A DNA stretch of 15,091 nucleotides from an uncultured Lachnospiraceae bacterium (GTDB lineage: Bacteria > Bacillota > Clostridia > Lachnospirales > Lachnospiraceae), in assembly GCA_947594335.1 (NCBI GenBank), contig CANQEC010000036.1:1-15091 (forward strand). The letters are read 5' to 3'. The position numbers and the translations under genes are program-made. Shown piece after piece: positions 12,560-15,091 of this stretch. The notes beneath the pieces were generated by a model, which ran no database searches, was not told the origin of the DNA, and saw nothing but the letters and a program-made list of their open reading frames with translations. Position 1 is the stretch's first letter. Every line of letters starts with the position of its first letter.

Positions 12560-13125
12560 TTTTCCATCTCCTCCTTCGGCTGTTTTCCTTTCAGCGAAAG
12601 ACATTTGCAGATAACATCCCCGGTTCTTAAGTAGTGATAAGTCGGAAACTCAAACAGCACCGGCTTCAAAGTGTTATAATTGATCTTCCCATTCTCATCC
12701 AGATGCTCCTCGGCAACATAGGTGCTGTCAATTGAACAGATGAAACTTTCAAAGTTGTGAGTTTCATAAATATCCAGAACACTGCACTCCAGCGTCAGCG
12801 GCGAGTCAGTAATCAAAGGCGCGCCTGCGTCACCCATCTCCCAGGCAAATACCTTCGATTTATCTGTTTTGCTGCCGCTGACTGAGCCGACATAATCCGC
12901 CTGCGGCAGGAATTTTTCATCCACAAGATTGATTGAGAGCTTTTTTGTTTCTTTGATCTTTCCGTTAATAAAGTGTGGAGCAGCAAGGCTCACCATCACG
13001 CGGTCATGTCCGATGATCCCCAGATGTCCCGCCAAAGTCCATGTGGGCTCGCCGCCGTTCATTGCGCCTATCACCGTAATAGGCATTGGATAAAGAGCCA
13101 ATTTGGAACCGATATTTTTCTTCAT
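12529..13125 (-). CDS. Flavin reductase-like domain protein
   Basis: A 198-residue FMN-binding protein of the flavin reductase-like (split-barrel) family. The N-terminal stretch LYPMPITVIGAMNGGEPTW, then HDRVMVSLAAPHFINGKIKETKKLSINL and SKVFAWEMGDAGAPLITDSPLTLECSV, follow the family's usual order, with the domain at about residues 10-165. Such clostridial proteins are often annotated as flavoredoxin-like and reduce flavins or pass electrons to other redox partners. It is cytoplasmic, with no signal peptide. The ATG follows CGGAGGT by 8 nt. It is the first gene of the redox operon, directly behind the promoter and paired operators at 13151-13199, and its 3' end overlaps the DUF362 lipoprotein start. 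Confidence 0.87.
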   Translation of the reverse strand: MKKNIGSKLALYPMPITVIGAMNGGEPTWTLAGHLGIIGHDRVMVSLAAPHFINGKIKETKKLSINLVDEKFLPQADYVGSVSGSKTDKSKVFAWEMGDAGAPLITDSPLTLECSVLDIYETHNFESFICSIDSTYVAEEHLDENGKINYNTLKPVLFEFPTYHYLRTGDVICKCLSLKGKQPKEEMEKCDESQLPCL

Positions 13126-13150
13126 AGCATCTTACCTCCGAATTTCTATT

Positions 13151-13199
13151 CTGACATCGTGTCAGTATGGAATATAGCACTATTCTGACGCAGTGTCAA
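13151..13199 (-). promoter_or_regulatory. Redox-operon promoter with two TetR-type operators
   Basis: On the minus strand, TTGACA (13199-13194) and TATATT (13176-13171) are separated by exactly 17 nt. Two copies of a 20-bp site, YTGACAC-N3-GTCAGAATAG, occur: one overlaps the -35 box (dyad at 13185-13199), the other lies at the transcription start (perfect dyad CTGACA-TCG-TGTCAG, 13151-13165). Centres are 34 bp apart. This layout is typical of repression by a TetR-family dimer. The regulator could be the TetR protein at 1803 or one encoded outside the window. Confidence 0.75.
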
Positions 13200-13242
13200 T
13201 ATGTTTTTTCTTTCTCTGCAAAAGTTTTATCCGAATTTCTTC

Positions 13243-13286
13243 AAAAAAGCAGGAGGCCGCTCTGGAAAATTCCAGAAGAGACCTCC
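13243..13286 (-). terminator. Rho-independent terminator of the MATE gene
   Basis: On the minus strand, GGAGG...CTGGAA pairs with TTCCAG...CCTCC, a stem of about 15 bp with a few mismatches and a short loop, followed by TGCTTTTTT. It lies 23 nt after the MATE stop codon and just upstream of the redox operon promoter, so the two units are transcribed separately. Confidence 0.8.
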
Positions 13287-13308
13287 CTTATTTTTAAAAA
13301 TTTTATCT

Positions 13309-14673
13309 CTATCCCACATAAGCGTCGGATTTCCATTTTCCGCTGAAATAGAACACAAGTCCAATCCACAGCGGCGTGAAGCCCGCCAGCGCGTCGCCGA
13401 GCCAGAATCCATAGTGCTGCATTTTGAATCCGAGTCCGAACAGCAGCGCAAGTCCTATGCGCAGTATTATGCCGTCGCACAGCGCGGTCGCAAAGTTTAC
13501 GATATAGTTTCCGCTGCCGTTTATCAGCGCGTTCATTCCCGAACGCGCGGCGCTTCCAAAGAAGATCATCACGGCAATCGGAATATATTTCATACCGATT
13601 TCGAGAACGGCAGCCTCGCTGGTGAAGCAGCTGTAAATCTGTCTCGGGAAAGCAATGATCAATATGGACAGCAGGACCGCAATCGACGTCGTCACCTTGA
13701 ACACCTCAAGCATAACCTGTGTGACACGGTCGTATTTTCTCGCTCCGACGTTCTGTCCGACCATTGAAGAACCGGCTGTGTTAAACGCGTTCGATATGAG
13801 GTTTGTCGTGCTGTTTATCTTGTTTGCGATGCCCGCAAACGCCGATACCGCAACGCCGTAGGAATTTATCCACGAGTTCACAAACAGCTTCGAAAACTGT
13901 ATCGATGCGTTCTTTATCGCCATCGGAAGTCCAAGCTTGACAAGCTTTGCAAGCATTTGCCTGTCCCAGTGCAGGAAATCGCTCACCAGCCATTTAAGCT
14001 CGTAGCGCTCTCTGTTTTTGAATATGTACGACGCGCACAAAATAAACGACAGACCCTGACTGATAACCGTAGCCAGAGCCGCACCCATGCTGCCGAAATT
14101 AAACACGAGAACAAACAGCATATCAAGCACAAGATTTACAACCGCAGCAATGCTGATGAATATAAACGGGCGTGTCGAATCCCCCATTCCGCGCAGGACT
14201 GCGCTTACGATATTATAGCCGTATATGAACACAAGACCAATTATGCACACAGTCGCATACGCGAGCGCTTCCGAAAACGCTTCCTGGGGCGTGTTCATAA
14301 GGCGCAGGATCGGAACACGCAGCGTAACACAGACAACGGTGATGCAGGCCGCGCAGACGGTTAAAAACGAAAAGATCGTCCCGATAAACCGGCCGATTAG
14401 ATTTCGTTTGCCTGCGCCTATGTACTGCGATATGATGACCTGTCCCGCATTTGAAAATCCCATTGCGAGAAATGTGAGAAAATTAGAAACATCACCGCCG
14501 ACCGAGACAGCCGACAAGCCTACCGCGCCGAGCTTCTGCCCGACGATAATCATATCGACCATATTGTACACTATCTGCAGCATATTCGACAAAAACAGTG
14601 GCGCCGCAAATTTCAGCAGCTGCTGCGTGACATTTCCTTCTGTAAAATCAGTTATTAAAACCTCTTTTTTCAT
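13309..14673 (-). CDS. MATE family multidrug/cation efflux transporter
   Basis: A 454-residue, about 12-helix membrane transporter of the MATE family (NorM/DinF-like). It exports drugs or other organic compounds in exchange for H+ or Na+. The N-terminal repeat starts EGNVTQQLLKFAAPLFLSNMLQIVYNMVDMIIVG (about 12-45), with GFSNAGQVIISQYIGAGKR (72-90) after it. The second repeat starts around residue 245 (KLGLPMAIKNASIQFSKLFVN) and carries NAFNTAGSSMVGQNVGARK. Length and order fit an intact protein. The ATG at 14671-14673 follows GGGAG by 6 nt. A 14-bp palindrome (14695-14708) lies just upstream, and a LysR-type gene precedes it on the same strand with a 139-bp gap. The pump ends at its own terminator. 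Confidence 0.93.
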   Translation of the reverse strand: MKKEVLITDFTEGNVTQQLLKFAAPLFLSNMLQIVYNMVDMIIVGQKLGAVGLSAVSVGGDVSNFLTFLAMGFSNAGQVIISQYIGAGKRNLIGRFIGTIFSFLTVCAACITVVCVTLRVPILRLMNTPQEAFSEALAYATVCIIGLVFIYGYNIVSAVLRGMGDSTRPFIFISIAAVVNLVLDMLFVLVFNFGSMGAALATVISQGLSFILCASYIFKNRERYELKWLVSDFLHWDRQMLAKLVKLGLPMAIKNASIQFSKLFVNSWINSYGVAVSAFAGIANKINSTTNLISNAFNTAGSSMVGQNVGARKYDRVTQVMLEVFKVTTSIAVLLSILIIAFPRQIYSCFTSEAAVLEIGMKYIPIAVMIFFGSAARSGMNALINGSGNYIVNFATALCDGIILRIGLALLFGLGFKMQHYGFWLGDALAGFTPLWIGLVFYFSGKWKSDAYVG

Positions 14674-14694
14674 TTTCCTCTCCCAGTCCTCTGT

Positions 14695-14708
14695 AAATCA
14701 TATGATTT
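14695..14708. promoter_or_regulatory. 14-bp palindrome upstream of the MATE gene
   Basis: AAATCATATGATTT is a perfect palindrome 22-35 nt upstream of the MATE start codon, in the expected leader. A TATAAA box lies just upstream on the minus strand without a clear -35. It may be an operator for a regulator of the pump. It is AT-rich, so chance cannot be excluded. Confidence 0.35.
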
Positions 14709-14812
14709 TTATTCATTTATAGCCCCGCCATACGCTTTCATGGCGTCCAAAATCGTTTTTTGAGCCGCATTCTGATGATATCGCAGCAGTCGTTAAAACG
14801 CAATAAAAATTT

Positions 14813-15091
14813 TTATCCCGGTTTTTCATTGAATTTCGTGTTTAAAAAGTATTTTGCGTGTTCGATAAATTTTTTCATGGGCATATTCATCGGCTGCTCC
14901 CGCTTCCACGCAAAGGCAACGGACGCGGTCAGTGACGGTGAGAGCGGCCGGAAGACGACTCCCGCTCCATCTCTGAAAGGCAGCGAACCTTCTATGACAA
15001 TCGCGCAGCCATACCCTTTTCGGACGAGCAGCGCGACATTCGTCGTCAGGTTTCCGGTATAGGCGATATTCAGGCGCTCAAAGCGCCCTCC
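14813..15091 (-). CDS. LysR family transcriptional regulator, C-terminal part
   Basis: The minus-strand frame is open from the right edge to a TAA at 14813-14815, giving 92 residues without a start. The sequence fits the last part of a LysR substrate-binding domain: FERLNIAYTGNLTTNVALLV, RKGYGCAIVIEG, VVFRPLSPSLTASVAFAWKR, then a helix (MKKFIEHAKYFLNTKFNE). The DNA-binding N-terminus lies outside the window. It is encoded 139 bp upstream of the MATE gene in the same direction, so it may control or be co-transcribed with the pump. No effector can be deduced. Confidence 0.8.
   Translation of the reverse strand, partial: GGRFERLNIAYTGNLTTNVALLVRKGYGCAIVIEGSLPFRDGAGVVFRPLSPSLTASVAFAWKREQPMNMPMKKFIEHAKYFLNTKFNEKPG

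Noticed and set aside
14760..15062. 100-codon plus-strand frame at the right edge
   Set aside because: It is opposite a convincing LysR C-terminus on the minus strand and has no family resemblance.

Overview
The window looks like chromosomal DNA of an anaerobic gut-type Firmicute, probably Lachnospiraceae or a related Clostridial family. The signs are strong AGGAGG-type ribosome binding sites, frequent GTG/TTG starts, a GH120 beta-xylosidase, a DUF134/NifX-type protein, and flavin/Fe-S redox genes. This placement is inference from gene content; there is no rRNA marker. I see no tRNA, rRNA, CRISPR array, transposase or phage gene.

Layout. Positions 1-377 are AT-rich and hold no convincing gene. 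Positions 378-1320 (minus) carry the remains of a mannitol-dehydrogenase-family oxidoreductase, which has lost its N-terminal Rossmann half and is frameshifted. Next to it is a small zinc-ribbon gene (1346-1558, minus). A regulatory gap leads to a plus-strand pair: a TetR-family regulator and a DUF134-NifX fusion with a His/Cys-rich tail. The gap at 3190-3535 contains a long imperfect hairpin and a 41-codon orphan reading frame. All remaining genes are on the minus strand: a GH120 beta-xylosidase (3536-5521); a four-gene nucleic-acid-repair operon (9971 down to 5811); a redox operon (13125 down to 10333); a MATE efflux pump (13309-14673); and the C-terminus of a LysR-type regulator running off the right edge.

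The most interesting block is the repair operon. Its order of transcription is SAM-dependent methyltransferase, RNA ligase, HD-phosphoesterase/polynucleotide-kinase fusion (HD-Pnk), and calcineurin-like metallophosphoesterase. It has a good sigma70-type promoter at 10060-10088 and a Rho-independent terminator at 5755-5788. HD-Pnk would heal both broken ends (remove a 2',3'-cyclic or 3' phosphate, phosphorylate a 5'-OH), the ligase would seal them, and the methyltransferase may mark or protect the RNA. HD-Pnk enzymes and bacterial RNA ligases are described. The exact four-gene set, and the 245-bp hairpin-rich non-coding stretch inside an otherwise compact operon (8214-8458), deserve a closer look.

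The redox operon (flavin reductase, DUF362 lipoprotein, YraQ-type permease, flavodoxin-like reductase, ABM monooxygenase) has a consensus promoter bracketed by two TetR-type operators. Its DUF362 gene has an out-of-frame internal deletion, and its permease appears to have lost about 100 residues in frame. With the broken dehydrogenase, that makes three damaged genes in 15 kb. This means either real gene decay or assembly error, and reads across the junctions would decide.
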